This document shows, piece after piece, positions 26,331 through 36,197 of a stretch of 64,000 bases of DNA. A program made the position numbers and the translations under genes. Location: positions 248,001 to 312,000 of the forward strand of contig CAJUIZ010000001.1 of NCBI GenBank assembly GCA_910586625.1. Reading direction: 5' to 3'. The notes beneath the pieces were generated by a model that was not told the origin of the DNA, ran no database searches, and saw nothing but the letters and a program-made list of their open reading frames with translations. Origin of the DNA: an uncultured Christensenellaceae bacterium. GTDB taxonomy: Bacteria; Bacillota; Clostridia; Christensenellales; CAG-314. How positions within the stretch are numbered: the stretch's first letter is position 1; every line of letters starts with the position of its first letter.

Positions 26331-26362
26331 AAGACCGACGCTCAGTGCGTCGGTCTTGAATT
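26331..26362 (-). terminator. Terminator after the MBL hydrolase gene
   Basis: Minus-strand hairpin AAGACCGACGC / GCGTCGGTCTT followed by T5. Confidence 0.8.
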
Positions 26363-26420
26363 GTTTGTATAGAAGCTGAAATTATACGTTCGTTTACGTA
26401 TCGGCGAATATTAACCCGAA

Positions 26421-27248
26421 CTAAAAATCTATTTCCATTCCGTCGTAGGATACTATTATGCCGTAGGGCTTGGCAAGAGCTACCATATCGTCGTAGGTGT
26501 CGCCGCCGTTATGCGAAAAGTGATTGACGATAACAGTCGTATTTCCGTCAACATTACCTTGACTCTTCAATCTGTCCAAAACCGTAAGAGCGTTATTAAA
26601 GCTTAGATGGCGGCTGGAAATATCTATATTCTGCTTGTTGCAGTGGGTGCAATCGAGCGTTACAAGGTCGAAGCGTCCCAAGCCTGCTAACGTTTGCCAA
26701 GTACCGTCGGGGAAATAGCCCGTGTCGTGGGCGTACAGCATACGCTTGCCGTCGCACTCGATTGCGTAGATTAGCGGCGTGGAGTTAAGATCGTGGTTGG
26801 CGTCCATAGGAGTTATAACGTACTTCCGCTCGCCGTTGATAACGAAGGGTTCTCCCGCACGGATAAGCGTTGCCGACGCCTGCCCCTTGGTGCCGGGGAC
26901 TTCCGTCATAAGCATATCGTAACCGCGCTTGGCGGAATAGAAGTCTATACGGCGATGCTGATTGGAAAGCGACGGCTTGGCTATTTCTACTTCCGCAGGG
27001 TACAAATGGTCGGGGTGAGAATGTGTAATAATGCAGCCGCACACACGCTCCCAATCGATATTGTACTGTATGAAATGCCAATAGCTGTCGGCGTTGAAAT
27101 CGATGAGCAGCTCGTCGTTGACAAGCGCCTGCGAGCGCGTACGCAGATTACGTCCGCCCAAAGCGCGGCTTTTTTTGCAATTGGCGCATTGACAAAACAT
27201 AGACGGAACGCCTTCCGCAGCGCCTGTGCCGAGATATTTCAGTTTCAT
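26421..27248 (-). CDS. MBL-fold metal-dependent hydrolase (PhnP-like)
   Basis: 275 residues. Metal-binding motifs are THSHPDH (HxHxDH, about residues 75-81), a distal HD in LYAHDTGYFPD, and NHFSHNG near the end. An early Cys pair (CQCANCKK) resembles the zinc site of PhnP-type phosphodiesterases. The family cleaves cyclic phosphates or phosphodiesters; the actual substrate here is unknown. It starts 37 bases after GH36, with AAGGAGAATAAAT before the ATG, so the two are co-transcribed. The pairing with an alpha-galactosidase gives no clear pathway. Confidence 0.85.
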   Translation of the reverse strand: MKLKYLGTGAAEGVPSMFCQCANCKKSRALGGRNLRTRSQALVNDELLIDFNADSYWHFIQYNIDWERVCGCIITHSHPDHLYPAEVEIAKPSLSNQHRRIDFYSAKRGYDMLMTEVPGTKGQASATLIRAGEPFVINGERKYVITPMDANHDLNSTPLIYAIECDGKRMLYAHDTGYFPDGTWQTLAGLGRFDLVTLDCTHCNKQNIDISSRHLSFNNALTVLDRLKSQGNVDGNTTVIVNHFSHNGGDTYDDMVALAKPYGIIVSYDGMEIDF

Positions 27249-27285
27249 ATTTATTCTCCTTGTTTTTACTCCGCAATGGAGTTAT

Positions 27286-29472
27286 TTACTTTTTATTTCC
27301 CGCTCGGTCGGCGACCTGCTCGATATGCCACGTCCAGCTGCCGAAGTCGCCCGTCTTGGGCGCGACCAAGCCCGCGGTTTTAAGCGCAGCGCCGCTTGCG
27401 GTTAGATTCAATTCCCTTACGCAATACAACTTGCTGTCGTCAAGTCCGTAAATACGGATAATACGGTTTACGTCCCGCGGAAGGGTTAAAGCGCGTTCGC
27501 CCACTACGTATGCTCGGGATTTATCCTTAGAAACGACCGCAACGCAGAAAAAAGGCGAATCGAATGGAGACGACAGACGGTACAAATCGCCTTGAAGCAC
27601 TAAGCCGTCTATTTGCTTGTACTCGGTTATTTGTTCGGCGACTTGCGATTTTTCTTCGTCGGAAAGCTTGGTCAAATCCAACTCGTAGCCGGTAGCCCCC
27701 AAAGACGCTATGTTTCCGCGAGTGGAAAAGGGTACTACGCGCCCCGTTTGATGATTGGGACAGGCAGAAACATGACAGCTCATTGCGCTTAGCGGATAGC
27801 ACAGCGAAGTTCCCCACTGTATTTTGGCGCGTTCGAAGCCGTCGGTGTCGTCGCTCGTCCATATTTGCGGAAAGTAGTACAGCATACCCGCGTCGAAACG
27901 TCCGCCGCCGCTTGCGCAGCCTTCGAAAAACACATCGGGGAACGCGTCGGTAAGCATTTCCGCCAAACGGTAAACGCCCAACACGTAACGGTGAGCAAGC
28001 TCGCCCTGACGGTCGGCAGGCAGCGCCGACGAATAAAACTCGGAAAGATATCTGTTCATATCCCACTTGACATAGGCTATGTCGTTATTTTTAAGAACGT
28101 CGCTTACCGCGCCGAAAATATAATCCACCACTTCGCCGCGGGAGAAGTCCAACACTAACTGAGTGCGTTGACGTACGGGCTCGAAACCGCTTTTGCCGAT
28201 TATCCAATCGGGATGCGCGCGGAACAGGTCGGAATCTTCGCTGACCATTTCCGGCTCGAACCACAGACCGAACTTCAAGCCGCGTTGCTTGCATCTGTCT
28301 ATCAGCGGTTTAAGTCCGCCTTGAAGTTTATTCGTATTGACAAACCAATCGCCCAAGCCGCTTGTCGCGTCGTCGCGCTTGCCGAACCAGCCGTCGTCCA
28401 AAACGAAAGTATCCATACCGAGCCTTGCCGCTTCGTCCACTATTGGGAAAAGGCGTTCGTTGCCGAAGTCGAAATAGGTGGCTTCCCAATTGTTGACGAG
28501 CACGGGGCGGCGCGCGTCTACCCACTTGGAGTTGACAATTTGCGCGCGAATGAAATCGGCATAGGCGCGGGACATACCGCCCAGCCCTTCGTCGGAATAG
28601 CAAATTGCCGCTTGCGGCGTAACAAACCGTTCGTTTTCGTCGAGTTTCCAACGGAAGTTGAGATCGTTTATTCCGCCGATAACGCGCGTTTGCCCCTTGT
28701 TGCCCAATTCCGCAGACAGAGCAAACGAGCCGCTGTAAACAAGCTGAAAACCATAGCATTCGCCGATATTTTCGGAGCAATTCGGTTTTATAAGCGCAAT
28801 GAAAGGATTCGTCTGATGAGACGATACTCCGCGAGTGGACTGCAAACGGGTTACGCCGTGCGCGAGCGCAGATATTTCGGGAGAGCGTTCCTTACCCCAA
28901 TCGCCCCACAGACGCATTACGTCAAAACGCTCGTCGGTAAAGTCGCAGCAGAAGGAAAACGCGCGAGTAAGGAATATCGGGTCGCCTCCGCCGTTTGCAA
29001 TCTCGCAGTTTTTAACCATTACGCCCAATTCGTCCCATACGGTATAGTTGAGCGTTACTTCAACGGGCGAAAAATTATCCTTTAACGTTACGGCAAGCGT
29101 TTGTCCGCCGCCGCGAGCGCGCGGCATACCCTGCACGGCGGGAACGCCGTCGTAAATTCTGTGCGACGAGTAAACGAAACGGCTTACGACTCCGCCGTCG
29201 GAGCGAACAGCCGTAATCATCGGTTCGCAGGTGTCTATACGACCCCAAAAGGGACATTCCGACGGCATACCGTCAAGATAGCCCTCGCGGTTGGGATTAT
29301 CCTGCGGCGGTTCTTGAATTTTGCCGATACCGCTTATCAAAAAATCCAAATCGAACGGCTGAATTTTACCGCCGAAATGCAATTTTTGCAAAAATCCCTG
29401 TCCGTCTACGAACATCGCGTAGGAAAAACCATTGCCGCCAAGCAAAAATCTGCCGTTTTTTGCGTAAATCAT
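27286..29472 (-). CDS. Alpha-galactosidase, GH36
   Basis: 728 residues, the usual length for tetrameric GH36. There is no signal peptide, so it is cytoplasmic. After the N-terminal beta domain the barrel shows NNWEATYFDF, DTFVLDDGWFGKRDD, LKFGLWFEPEMVS, AYVKWDMNR (nucleophile Asp), FEGCASGGGRFD and IWTSDDTDGFERAKIQWG (acid/base Asp). It removes terminal alpha-galactose from raffinose-type or galactomannan oligosaccharides. It has its own promoter and is followed by the MBL gene. It would complete the digestion of sugars imported by the ABC operon downstream. Confidence 0.94.
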   Translation of the reverse strand: MIYAKNGRFLLGGNGFSYAMFVDGQGFLQKLHFGGKIQPFDLDFLISGIGKIQEPPQDNPNREGYLDGMPSECPFWGRIDTCEPMITAVRSDGGVVSRFVYSSHRIYDGVPAVQGMPRARGGGQTLAVTLKDNFSPVEVTLNYTVWDELGVMVKNCEIANGGGDPIFLTRAFSFCCDFTDERFDVMRLWGDWGKERSPEISALAHGVTRLQSTRGVSSHQTNPFIALIKPNCSENIGECYGFQLVYSGSFALSAELGNKGQTRVIGGINDLNFRWKLDENERFVTPQAAICYSDEGLGGMSRAYADFIRAQIVNSKWVDARRPVLVNNWEATYFDFGNERLFPIVDEAARLGMDTFVLDDGWFGKRDDATSGLGDWFVNTNKLQGGLKPLIDRCKQRGLKFGLWFEPEMVSEDSDLFRAHPDWIIGKSGFEPVRQRTQLVLDFSRGEVVDYIFGAVSDVLKNNDIAYVKWDMNRYLSEFYSSALPADRQGELAHRYVLGVYRLAEMLTDAFPDVFFEGCASGGGRFDAGMLYYFPQIWTSDDTDGFERAKIQWGTSLCYPLSAMSCHVSACPNHQTGRVVPFSTRGNIASLGATGYELDLTKLSDEEKSQVAEQITEYKQIDGLVLQGDLYRLSSPFDSPFFCVAVVSKDKSRAYVVGERALTLPRDVNRIIRIYGLDDSKLYCVRELNLTASGAALKTAGLVAPKTGDFGSWTWHIEQVADRAGNKK

Positions 29473-29504
29473 ATTTTTACACCGCCAATATAAAATCGTA
29501 TTTT

Positions 29505-29533
29505 ACATTAGCACTAACGGAGACAAATGTCAA
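29505..29533 (-). promoter_or_regulatory. GH36 promoter
   Basis: TTGACA, 17-base spacer, TAATGT on the minus strand, between the upstream terminator and the GH36 start. Confidence 0.6.
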
Positions 29534-29557
29534 TAGGTAAAACCCGAAAAAATACGC

Positions 29558-29590
29558 GGCAACAAAAAAGGACTCGAAAATATCGAGTCC
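29558..29590 (-). terminator. Terminator after the flippase-like gene
   Basis: Minus-strand hairpin GGACTCGA / TCGAGTCC followed by T6. Confidence 0.85.
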
Positions 29591-29609
29591 GTATTTCGGC
29601 AATGTACCG

Positions 29610-30890
29610 TTATTGCAAATTTTGTCTTTCCCGTCTGCTTCGCACGCCCTTGCGTATTACTTCGAACACGGTAATACCTATGCCGATAAGTATATACACG
29701 TAGTAGGTTAAGAACCGCCAAGTGAATACCACCCAAAATACTACCGTTGTGGCAAGCGTTTGGAATGCAAGCAGTATTACGTTTTCCAACACACCGCTGT
29801 TGCCGGGGGTGGGGACTATCGCCACGCTCATAGACGCGTACGCGCTGAGCGTCATTATTGCAAACATTGTTTCCGCGCCTATCGTAACCGTTTCGCCGCC
29901 CAATGCAACCAAAATAAAATAGGGGAAGGACCAACTCAAAAACTGCTCGCCCAAGCATGACAGCACCAACAGCACAAACTGTATCGGCTTGTGAGACATT
30001 ACTATAAAGGACGAACGGAAATCCTTGACGGAAGTATGCGCGCTGCTTATCCATTTTTCCTTGCGGCGCAGTATCTTGATTTTACGGCGGAGTTGGCTTT
30101 TGCCCGTTTTACGCTCCCTGCGCGAAGCGACGCTCCAACTGACGTTGGTTGCAATATTGATAAAAAACTGCAAGATTCTATCGGTTATTTTGGGAAAAAT
30201 CGCAAAGAAAACAATGGAAAAGGGCAGCACTGCGTTTATAGCCCAGCCTATCCAGCCGGAAATCATCAAAAACTGCTTTTGCGCGGGCGCGTATATATCT
30301 AATACGCGACGGTTGACGGACATCAGAATCATACACATCGTCACCCAACACAGCATATTGACAAAGTATTTTATAAGCACTATCGCCGTCGAAGTGCCGC
30401 CGCTGTAACCCTTTTTGTGAAGGTATACAATCTGCATGGGCTGCCCGCCTGCGGAAAACGGAGTAATTCCGTCGTAGTAACGTCCCAAAAACGCAACCTT
30501 TATGCTGTTAAGCGGCTTTAGCTTGCCCGTAGTAGCGTGCGTTATCAAACTGAATTTTAAGCATTCCAAAAACATTATGCTCAAAAGCACCACCAATGCC
30601 CAAACGGCGTAGTTGATGTTTACGTGCTTGATAACGTCCGGAAGCGACTTTATTTCAGCGTCGCCCACCTTGGTTGCCAACTGCACCATAAAAAATATGC
30701 CGAGAGCAATAATAAACAACAAAACAATCATTCCCACCCAACCGTGCTTTTTCTTGGGGGGTTCCGCAATCTGCTTGCTGTCGAAGTTTTGCATGGCACG
30801 TTGTACGTCGTTTACCTGCGTCGGCGCCGATTTTTCGCGGGGCGCGTCTTTGTCGTAAACCTGTACGATGGTCTCGTCGTTTTTTTTCAT
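29610..30890 (-). CDS. Lysylphosphatidylglycerol synthase TM / flippase-like membrane protein
   Basis: 426 residues. A polar N-terminus of about 75 residues precedes about seven to eight membrane helices. Landmarks of the UPF0104 / MprF flippase-domain family are ALVVLLSIMFLECLKFSLI, FLGRYYDGITPFSAGGQPMQI, the helix pair around IGWAINAVLPFSIVFFAIFP, and TPGNSGVLENVIL near the end. There is no catalytic lysyl-transferase domain, so it is probably a lipid or glycolipid flippase or synthase partner. Cationic C-terminus (KGVRSRRERQ). Single-gene unit with AAGGA before the ATG and its own terminator. Confidence 0.85.
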   Translation of the reverse strand: MKKNDETIVQVYDKDAPREKSAPTQVNDVQRAMQNFDSKQIAEPPKKKHGWVGMIVLLFIIALGIFFMVQLATKVGDAEIKSLPDVIKHVNINYAVWALVVLLSIMFLECLKFSLITHATTGKLKPLNSIKVAFLGRYYDGITPFSAGGQPMQIVYLHKKGYSGGTSTAIVLIKYFVNMLCWVTMCMILMSVNRRVLDIYAPAQKQFLMISGWIGWAINAVLPFSIVFFAIFPKITDRILQFFINIATNVSWSVASRRERKTGKSQLRRKIKILRRKEKWISSAHTSVKDFRSSFIVMSHKPIQFVLLVLSCLGEQFLSWSFPYFILVALGGETVTIGAETMFAIMTLSAYASMSVAIVPTPGNSGVLENVILLAFQTLATTVVFWVVFTWRFLTYYVYILIGIGITVFEVIRKGVRSRRERQNLQ

Positions 30891-31090
30891 ATATTCCTTC
30901 GTCGCGCCTATTCAAGAGGCGATACTGTCACATTATATAATCATATTCAGTTTAACATATTTTACACGCGTTTGCAATACTTTTTGCCGTCGCTTTCCCT
31001 TTATATCCTTTATTGAATTGGAATTTACGACCGCACCGCCGATTTTCGACGGAATCGGTCAATAAATAGCAGAGATATCCCATATTACTG

Positions 31091-31119
31091 TTGACTTTAC
31101 AAAAACAGTTTAGTAAAAT
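31091..31119 (+). promoter_or_regulatory. Promoter of the hybrid histidine kinase gene
   Basis: TTGACT, 17-base spacer, TAAAAT, about 60 bases before the ATG. Confidence 0.65.
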
Positions 31120-31177
31120 ATATATGTATGGCTATTAAATAATATTTATTAAAAGACTACAAAACTCGGAGGATTAT

Positions 31178-33835
31178 ATGACAACGAATGAAAAGCCCGC
31201 GAAAAGAAAGCAATTGTGGACGATTCAAAGTCAACGAATAATGCTTGCAAGCATTATCGTAGGCGTGTTGATTTGCGTAACGGTTTTTACCGTGATGGGC
31301 ATTGTGATGACGAAACAAAGCAACAGCACCATAGACAATATCGGCGAAATGTATACAAAAAACATGGGTAACCAAATCGCCGAAAAGTTTCAATCCGTAA
31401 TGAATCAACGCTTCGCTATGGTTAAAGCATTAGTGGAAGAATACAGCGACCATGAGGGTGTCGGCGAAGAGCTTGCCGCCAGCGCAAGCGCGCGCGAATT
31501 TAGATTTTTGGCGTTTTATTCGGTAGAAGATATCAACGATCTGGAAAAAGGCAGTTCCGTCGATATGCTGCTTGGCGAAGATATGGAAGTTACCGATAAG
31601 ATTCCGTTTAGAACTTCCGTAAAAGCCGGCGCGGAAAAAATGGCTGTAGGCGAAGGAGTATACGCCGACGGCAAAACGGATAAGGACATAGTTATAATCA
31701 GCGTCCCCACCGATAAGTTTACGATGACGGACAGAAACCAAGTAAGAAAAAAGTGTCAGGCCTTAATTGCGGGCATTTCCAACAAGGACTTTATTGAAAT
31801 GCTCAACCTTAATCAGGATCACGCTGACAAAGACAATTTGGAAGTCTATTCGTCCATTATACGTAACGACGAAATCGGGTCCTTCGTAATGAGACATAAC
31901 CAAGAGTCTGTTTCTTACTTCGAATACATTGCGGAAAAATACAAAAACACAAACATGAACCAAGAAAGGCTTATCGACAATATCAAAAACGCAATGGACA
32001 CCAAGTCGATTTACTCCGACGTTCTGCACGTTTCCGACAATAATCAAACCGACCATCACATTCACTTGTACTGTCGGCTTTTGGATAATTCCGAATGGTA
32101 CTTGATATCCGTAATGGATAATAATAATTTAGACACTATTGTTGCGTCTTTGAGCGACAAGTGGATATTGATGATTGTTATCGCAATACTGACCATTGTA
32201 TTTGTTATGACAATTATCATTCTCATGTATTTCCACTACAACAAGCAAAACGTTTTGCAACTGCAGCAAGCGCGCGAAGAAGCCGTGCAAGCAAGCAAAG
32301 CGAAAAGCGAATTTCTATCAAATATGTCACACGATATCCGCACGCCTATGAACGCAATAGTAGGTATGACGGCGATTGCGCGCGCAAACTTGGACAATCA
32401 GCAGCAAGTGCAAGACTGCTTGAAGAAAATAGCATTGTCCAGCAAGCACTTATTGGGGCTTATAAACGACGTACTGGATATGTCCAAGATAGAAAGCGGT
32501 AAAATGACGCTTAACGTAGAACAGGTATCATTGCGCGAAGTATTGGACGGCATTACCACAATCGTTCAACCGCAAGTAAAAATCAAAAAGCAAAACTTTA
32601 ACGTAATTGTACACAACGTTCAGCAGGAAAACGTTTATTGCGACAGCGTACGTTTGAACCAAGTTTTGTTAAATTTACTGTCCAACGCAATCAAGTTCAC
32701 AAGCGAAGAGGGCACAATCGAAGTACACTTCGAACAAGAAGAATCCCCGGTCGGCGACGAATTTGTACGCACGCATATACGCGTTAAGGACAACGGAATA
32801 GGAATGTCGCCGGAATTCCAGCAGAAGATATTCGAATCCTTCGCCCGCGAAGACAACAAACGCGTTCATCGAACCGAAGGCACCGGACTGGGAATGTCCA
32901 TAACCAAATATATCATAGACGCAATGAAAGGCACAATCAAACTTCATAGCGAACAGGGCAAGGGGACGGAATTCCACATAACGCTCGATCTCGAACGGGC
33001 AACAATCCCCGAAGAAGAAATGATATTGCCTAATTGGAAGATGCTTATCGTCGACGACGACCAACAGCTGTGCGAAACAACAATCACTTCTCTTAAAGAA
33101 ATCGGCATCGACGGCGAATGGACTTTGGACGGCGAAAGCGCGGTAGAAAAAACCGTACAGGCACACAAAGAACGCAAGCAATACGACATTATTCTTATGG
33201 ACTGGAAACTACCCGGCATCGACGGAATAGAGACCGCGAAGCAAATACGCAAGCGTTTGGGCAACGAAGAAATTCCCATTTTACTTATATCCGCCTACGA
33301 TTGGAGCGAGATAGAAGACGAAGCGCACGCAGCCGGCATTTGCGGATTTATAAGCAAGCCGCTGTTCAAGTCTACGCTGTTCTATGGGCTTAAACAGTTT
33401 GTTACGGACGCGGCTTCAAACGGAACAACCCACACGGAAGAAAAGAAAGTCAGTCTTGCGGGAACTCACGTTCTGCTTGCGGAAGACAACGACCTTAACT
33501 GGGAAATTGCCGAAGCTCTGCTTGACAGCGTAGGAATAACCTGCGACCACGCGGAAAACGGTCAAATCTGCGTAGATATGCTCAAAAGCTCCAAGCCCGG
33601 CACTTACAAAGCAATCCTTATGGATATACGAATGCCGGTAATGACGGGATACGAAGCCACAACAGAAATACGCAAGCTCGACCACCCCGACAAAGATTTG
33701 CCAATTATCGCTATGACGGCGGACGCATTTGCCGACGATATGAAGAGATGCTTGGAATGCGGAATGAACGCGCACATTGCAAAGCCTATCGATATAGAAA
33801 TCGTTCAAAACACTTTGGCAAAATTTCTAAAATAA
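31178..33835 (+). CDS. Hybrid sensor histidine kinase with two receiver domains
   Basis: 885 residues. Membrane helices at about 22-44 and 330-352 enclose an extracellular sensor of about 285 residues, probably a double-Cache-like domain. The HisKA box is SHDIRTPMNAIVGM with H385. The ATPase domain has NLLSNAIKFTS (N503), DNGIGMS and GTGLGMSITK. Two receiver domains follow: REC1 with D675 (LMDWKLPG) and REC2 with D816 (LMDIRMP). There is no HPt or output domain and no neighbouring response regulator, so the phosphorelay partner lies elsewhere. Clear GGAGG before the ATG. It is the only long plus-strand gene in this part of the window. Confidence 0.93.
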   Translation: MTTNEKPAKRKQLWTIQSQRIMLASIIVGVLICVTVFTVMGIVMTKQSNSTIDNIGEMYTKNMGNQIAEKFQSVMNQRFAMVKALVEEYSDHEGVGEELAASASAREFRFLAFYSVEDINDLEKGSSVDMLLGEDMEVTDKIPFRTSVKAGAEKMAVGEGVYADGKTDKDIVIISVPTDKFTMTDRNQVRKKCQALIAGISNKDFIEMLNLNQDHADKDNLEVYSSIIRNDEIGSFVMRHNQESVSYFEYIAEKYKNTNMNQERLIDNIKNAMDTKSIYSDVLHVSDNNQTDHHIHLYCRLLDNSEWYLISVMDNNNLDTIVASLSDKWILMIVIAILTIVFVMTIIILMYFHYNKQNVLQLQQAREEAVQASKAKSEFLSNMSHDIRTPMNAIVGMTAIARANLDNQQQVQDCLKKIALSSKHLLGLINDVLDMSKIESGKMTLNVEQVSLREVLDGITTIVQPQVKIKKQNFNVIVHNVQQENVYCDSVRLNQVLLNLLSNAIKFTSEEGTIEVHFEQEESPVGDEFVRTHIRVKDNGIGMSPEFQQKIFESFAREDNKRVHRTEGTGLGMSITKYIIDAMKGTIKLHSEQGKGTEFHITLDLERATIPEEEMILPNWKMLIVDDDQQLCETTITSLKEIGIDGEWTLDGESAVEKTVQAHKERKQYDIILMDWKLPGIDGIETAKQIRKRLGNEEIPILLISAYDWSEIEDEAHAAGICGFISKPLFKSTLFYGLKQFVTDAASNGTTHTEEKKVSLAGTHVLLAEDNDLNWEIAEALLDSVGITCDHAENGQICVDMLKSSKPGTYKAILMDIRMPVMTGYEATTEIRKLDHPDKDLPIIAMTADAFADDMKRCLECGMNAHIAKPIDIEIVQNTLAKFLK

Positions 33836-33845
33836 AAGCTCACAC

Positions 33846-33877
33846 AAAAAAACAACGACTTTCGTCGTTGTTTTTTT
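33846..33877. terminator. Bidirectional terminator between kinase gene and tadA
   Basis: Hairpin CAACGAC / GTCGTTG flanked by A7 and T7, so it can serve both converging genes. Confidence 0.85.
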
Positions 33878-33886
33878 ATACAAATT

Positions 33887-34345
33887 TTAAGTTTTAACGG
33901 AATTGCGCTTGCCGCGAAAATACTCCGTCAACAGTTCGGAACACTCGCGTTCCAATACGCCGCCGCAAATCGTCAGTTCGTGATTAAGCGTTCGCCCTAT
34001 CATCTCCGACAGCTGCACACAGCCCTGCCCGCTCAAATCGTATGCGCCGAAATAAACCGTCTTGATACGCGCATTATAGCACGCGCCCAAACACATAACG
34101 CAAGGCTCCAACGTTACATACAAATCGCAGCCGCTAAGCCGCCAATCGTCCAAAGCCTTGCACGCGCGCTCGATTGCCACCAATTCCGCATGCTCTACCG
34201 CGCTGTGCGACGCGTTGCGCGTGTTGCTTGCACAGGCGATAACCCGACCGTCCTTGACGACTACTGCGCCAACGGGTACTTCGTCGCGTTCGTACGCTAT
34301 CTTCGCCTGCTCCAACGCAAGACGCATAAATTGTTCGTCGTTCAT
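33887..34345 (-). CDS. tadA: tRNA-specific adenosine deaminase
   Basis: 152 residues, the typical TadA length. Zinc and catalytic motifs are HAELVAIERA (His plus proton-shuttling Glu) and PCVMCLGAC (two Cys ligands). It converts A34 to inosine in tRNA-Arg(ACG). Its ATG overlaps the stop of the upstream GH2 gene by four bases (ATGA), so it depends on GH2 translation, an unusual pairing of a housekeeping gene with a glycosidase. Confidence 0.95.
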   Translation of the reverse strand: MNDEQFMRLALEQAKIAYERDEVPVGAVVVKDGRVIACASNTRNASHSAVEHAELVAIERACKALDDWRLSGCDLYVTLEPCVMCLGACYNARIKTVYFGAYDLSGQGCVQLSEMIGRTLNHELTICGGVLERECSELLTEYFRGKRNSVKT

Positions 34346-36078
34346 AGCTTTACTCTGCGGTTGATTTCCCGCATCATCTTGGGGTCGATCTTCAACACCT
34401 TGCGGTCGTACGTATACAAGCCGTTTACTTCGTCTTCAACGTCGGACACCTGCGTGTAAACCGCCGCGGACAACCCGTTGCCTATTTGAGATATTACGTC
34501 GCGCTCGTACAATTGATACACACCGTCGTTAAACGCCTTGATATCGTCGAACTTCTTGTACGAATACGTTCTATCGGGATTAAAGCTGTGTTCCGCGTCC
34601 TTGTAGCTGTATCCGCCGAATTCCGTCAGACATACCGCGCGTTTGTCATCGCGATTTAACCGAACTTTCTTGAAATAAACGTGCATACTGTTTATGTCGC
34701 CGCCGCCTTGGTCGTGCCACCCGCTGGCGTGGTCCACCGTACGCGTCGGGTCGATATCCTTGGTTAGGCACGCTATGCGATTTGCATCGAACTGTCCCCA
34801 CGCTTCGTTAAAGGGCACCCACATTGCAATACTTACGCAATTATACAGTTGGTCGAGCATTTCGGTATACTCGGCAATAAAGGCGTCCCGTCCTGCTTCG
34901 CTCTTGCGGGAAAACAGACCGTAACGGTTATCTTTGAGTTTGTTCATTCCTATATTGGGGAAAAGTAGCGTAACCGATTTGTGCTGCTTACTTCCGCCGC
35001 TCGGCATATCCTGCCAAACAAGCATTCCCAACCTATCGCAATGATAATACCAACGCATGGGCTCTACCTTGATATGTTTACGCAGCATATTAAAGCCCAA
35101 ATCTTTCATTTTCTGTATGTCGAATATCATTGCTTCGTCGCTGGGCGCAGTGTAAAGTCCGTCGCTCCAATAACCTTGATCCAACAGTCCGTTGTGAAAA
35201 TACGGCATATTGTTGAGCATCAGACGATAGTACTTTCCAACCTTTGCGCAGGAAAACTTGCGCATTCCAAAGTAGCTTTCCACAATATCTCGGCGTGAAA
35301 TTACTTTCAGTCCGTACAAAAATGGATCTTCGGGAGACCACAGCCGACATATTCCGTTAGGAAAACTGAGCTTGACGACGTTTTTGCCGTCGGCTTTCAT
35401 TATTTCCTTTTCGCCGTTATATACAATAACGGTCACGGGCTCGTCGAAGTTGGAAGTTACTTCTACCGTTACGGATGCGGTATCGATACTGGGCGTTATG
35501 CGTAACCCCTGTATATACTGCGCCGGAACGCTTTCCAGCCACACAGTTTGCCATATTCCGCTTTGCGGAGTGTACCACATTCCGCCCCTACGCGTAGACT
35601 GCTTACCGTTGGAATAATATTTGGTGTCGGTAAAGTCGCGCACGCGCACTATAAGTTCGTTATCGGTATCTTTAAGCGCGGACGTGACATCCACGGAAAA
35701 AGCGGTATAACCGCCTTCGTGACGGCCGACAAGCTGACCGTTAACGTAAACGTCGCAGATACAGTCCACTGCTCCGAAATTGAGCAGCACTATGTCTTTA
35801 ACAAAGCTTTTTGCAAGCGTAAACCACGTACGATAGTACAAAAATTCCTGCGGTTGAAGCTGACGGTTGACACCTGACAGCGGTGACTCCGGCGAAAACG
35901 GTACGAGAATCTTGCCGTCGTAAACGGAAGGCAATACGTCGTTCTTGGTTATTGCGTAGTCCCAATATCCGTTAAGGTTGACGAAACTCTTGCGGACAAA
36001 TTGCGGACGGGGATACTCCTGCAATGGCTTATCCGTTATATTTTCGCCCCAAACTGTTGTAAGTTGTTGCAATGACAT
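34342..36078 (-). CDS. Glycoside hydrolase family 2
   Basis: About 578 residues, no signal peptide. Starts MSLQQLTTVWGENI after GGAG eight bases upstream; the longer frame upstream overlaps the terminator. N-terminal sugar-binding jelly roll (NLNGYWDYAI, YRTWFTLA, VYVNGQLVGRHEGGYTAF), Ig-like middle domain, then the barrel (MRKHIKVEPMRWYYHCDRLGMLVWQDMP). The acid/base Glu is in VPFNEAWGQFD and the probable nucleophile Glu in LTEFGGYSY. Family members are beta-galactosidases, beta-glucuronidases or beta-mannosidases; the exact sugar cannot be told. It lies after the second importer operon, separated by a terminator, and is coupled to tadA. Confidence 0.9.
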   Translation of the reverse strand: MSLQQLTTVWGENITDKPLQEYPRPQFVRKSFVNLNGYWDYAITKNDVLPSVYDGKILVPFSPESPLSGVNRQLQPQEFLYYRTWFTLAKSFVKDIVLLNFGAVDCICDVYVNGQLVGRHEGGYTAFSVDVTSALKDTDNELIVRVRDFTDTKYYSNGKQSTRRGGMWYTPQSGIWQTVWLESVPAQYIQGLRITPSIDTASVTVEVTSNFDEPVTVIVYNGEKEIMKADGKNVVKLSFPNGICRLWSPEDPFLYGLKVISRRDIVESYFGMRKFSCAKVGKYYRLMLNNMPYFHNGLLDQGYWSDGLYTAPSDEAMIFDIQKMKDLGFNMLRKHIKVEPMRWYYHCDRLGMLVWQDMPSGGSKQHKSVTLLFPNIGMNKLKDNRYGLFSRKSEAGRDAFIAEYTEMLDQLYNCVSIAMWVPFNEAWGQFDANRIACLTKDIDPTRTVDHASGWHDQGGGDINSMHVYFKKVRLNRDDKRAVCLTEFGGYSYKDAEHSFNPDRTYSYKKFDDIKAFNDGVYQLYERDVISQIGNGLSAAVYTQVSDVEDEVNGLYTYDRKVLKIDPKMMREINRRVKL

Positions 36079-36150
36079 ACGATGCGCTCCTTGAAATATC
36101 GTCGTTAGAATTATAGCACAAACCGCAAACAAAGTAAACTTGCAAATAGC

Positions 36151-36184
36151 AAAAAAGAGTTCGTTTTTATACGAACTCTTTTTG
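36151..36184. terminator. Terminator between importer ATPase gene and GH2
   Basis: Hairpin AAAGAGTTCGT / ACGAACTCTTT with A- and T-runs on both sides. Confidence 0.8.
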
Positions 36185-36197
36185 TACATAACATAAA

